Positions 63,567 through 64,000 of a stretch of 64,000 nt of DNA are shown here, piece by piece (positions within the stretch are counted from its first letter, which is position 1; the number at the start of each line of letters is the position of its first letter). Position numbers and translations under genes: made by a program. Source of the stretch: Planococcus glaciei. Its GTDB lineage: Bacteria > Bacillota > Bacilli > Bacillales_A > Planococcaceae. The stretch is taken from assembly GCF_900099655.1 (NCBI RefSeq), contig NZ_FNDC01000003.1, positions 186,001 to 250,000 on the forward strand. Direction: 5' to 3'. Under the pieces are notes generated by a model. The model did no database searches. It had not been told where the DNA came from and saw only the letters and a list, made by a program, of their open reading frames with translations.

Positions 63567-64000
63567 TTAGATGAAATGTAAAAAGTGCAGCAGCGGCATG
63601 ACAAACAGAATGCTGTCAAAGCGGTCCAATATGCCGCCATGCCCAGGCAGGATGTTCCCTGAGTCCTTGACGTTGAAATGGCGCTTTAACGCCGATTCCA
63701 CTAAATCGCCCATTTGGCCAAATATCGAAGCAACAATCGATACCGCGATGATAATCAGAATCGGTTTGTCTAAATCGACAAAGTAATTCAAGATCAAGCC
63801 GATGCCAATTGCCCATACAATGCCGCCGATAAAGCCTTCTACGGTCTTATTCGGCGAAATTTCCGGCCATAGTTTGCGTTTGCCGATTTTGCGGCCCGTA
63901 AAATACGCCCCGGAATCTGTAAACCAGACGATGAACAACGCAAAAATAATATAAGCAAGCCCATACTCGCGGGTTTCAATTGTGTAGTAAAAGCCCATTC
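63567..64000 (-). CDS. cdsA: Phosphatidate cytidylyltransferase, C-terminal part (gene runs off right edge)
   Basis: CdsA makes CDP-diacylglycerol, the substrate for PgsA, which is also in this window. Only the last 143 or so residues are here; the reading frame is open to the edge, so the apparent ATG near 63998 is probably internal. Several membrane helices are seen, with the family signature SALKRHFNVKDSGNILPGHG followed by GILDRFDS near the C-terminus. It precedes dxr by 15 bases. Confidence 0.95.
   Translation of the reverse strand, partial: MGFYYTIETREYGLAYIIFALFIVWFTDSGAYFTGRKIGKRKLWPEISPNKTVEGFIGGIVWAIGIGLILNYFVDLDKPILIIIAVSIVASIFGQMGDLVESALKRHFNVKDSGNILPGHGGILDRFDSILFVMPLLHFLHFI

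Overview
The window is a stretch of housekeeping chromosome from a low- to moderate-GC Gram-positive bacterium of the order Bacillales. Gene order follows Bacillus subtilis closely in several blocks: lexA-yneA-yneB-ynzC-tkt, ynbB-glnR-glnA, ymfF-ymfH-ymfI-ymfK-ymfM-pgsA-cinA-recA-rny-ymdB, miaB-ricA-mutS-mutL, and cdsA-dxr-rseP-proS-polC-rimP-nusA-ylxR-ylxQ-infB-ylxP-rbfA-truB-ribF-rpsO-pnp-mlpA. The sporulation genes that B. subtilis carries inside these blocks (spoVS, cotE, spoVFA/spoVFB) are missing. That fits a non-spore-forming member such as Planococcus or Planomicrobium; this placement is an inference from synteny and protein resemblance, not a database match. Almost every gene is on the minus strand. 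Only lexA and a TRIC-type channel gene are on the plus strand.

Layout, left to right. 1-2.9 kb: partial transketolase and the SOS locus, with three LexA-box-like sites between the divergent yneA operon and lexA. 2.9-5.7 kb: a small accessory region with a methyltransferase, two small related proteins, a membrane-anchored protein, an excisionase-like 66-residue protein beside a long inverted repeat, and a lipoprotein. 5.8-9 kb: glnR-glnA with GlnR operators, then ynbB. 9-15.9 kb: TRIC channel, rhodanese, and a compact run hfq-miaA-lipase-glpD downstream of mutSL. 15.9-24.7 kb: DNA repair, RNA decay and tRNA modification (mutL, mutS, ricA, miaB, ymdB, rny, recA). 24.7-31.9 kb: cinA, pgsA, a RodZ-like protein, ymfK, ymfI and two M16 peptidase homologues. 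32-37.8 kb: a BmpA-type nucleoside ABC transporter (nupNOPQ) with a GntR regulator. 37.9-44.5 kb: ftsK/spoIIIE, an RNase J with altered active-site residues, asd and an M16 peptidase. 44.5-54.6 kb: pnp, rpsO, ribF, truB, rbfA and the rimP-nusA-infB operon. 54.8-64 kb: polC, proS, rseP, dxr and partial cdsA.

Functionally the window gathers much of the RNA-decay machinery (RNase Y, its specificity factor RicA, an RNase J, PNPase), the SOS core (LexA, RecA, YneA) and translation initiation and elongation factors. I found no phage, CRISPR array, rRNA, tRNA or intact insertion sequence. The most interesting non-coding signal is a two-hairpin element of about 130 bp present twice, in the same orientation, in the leader position of pnp and of the rimP-nusA-infB operon; differences between the copies largely keep the pairing. 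A second, GC-rich dispersed repeat lies in three intergenic regions. Many genes here appear to use TTG or GTG starts, chosen below from ribosome-binding-site spacing.
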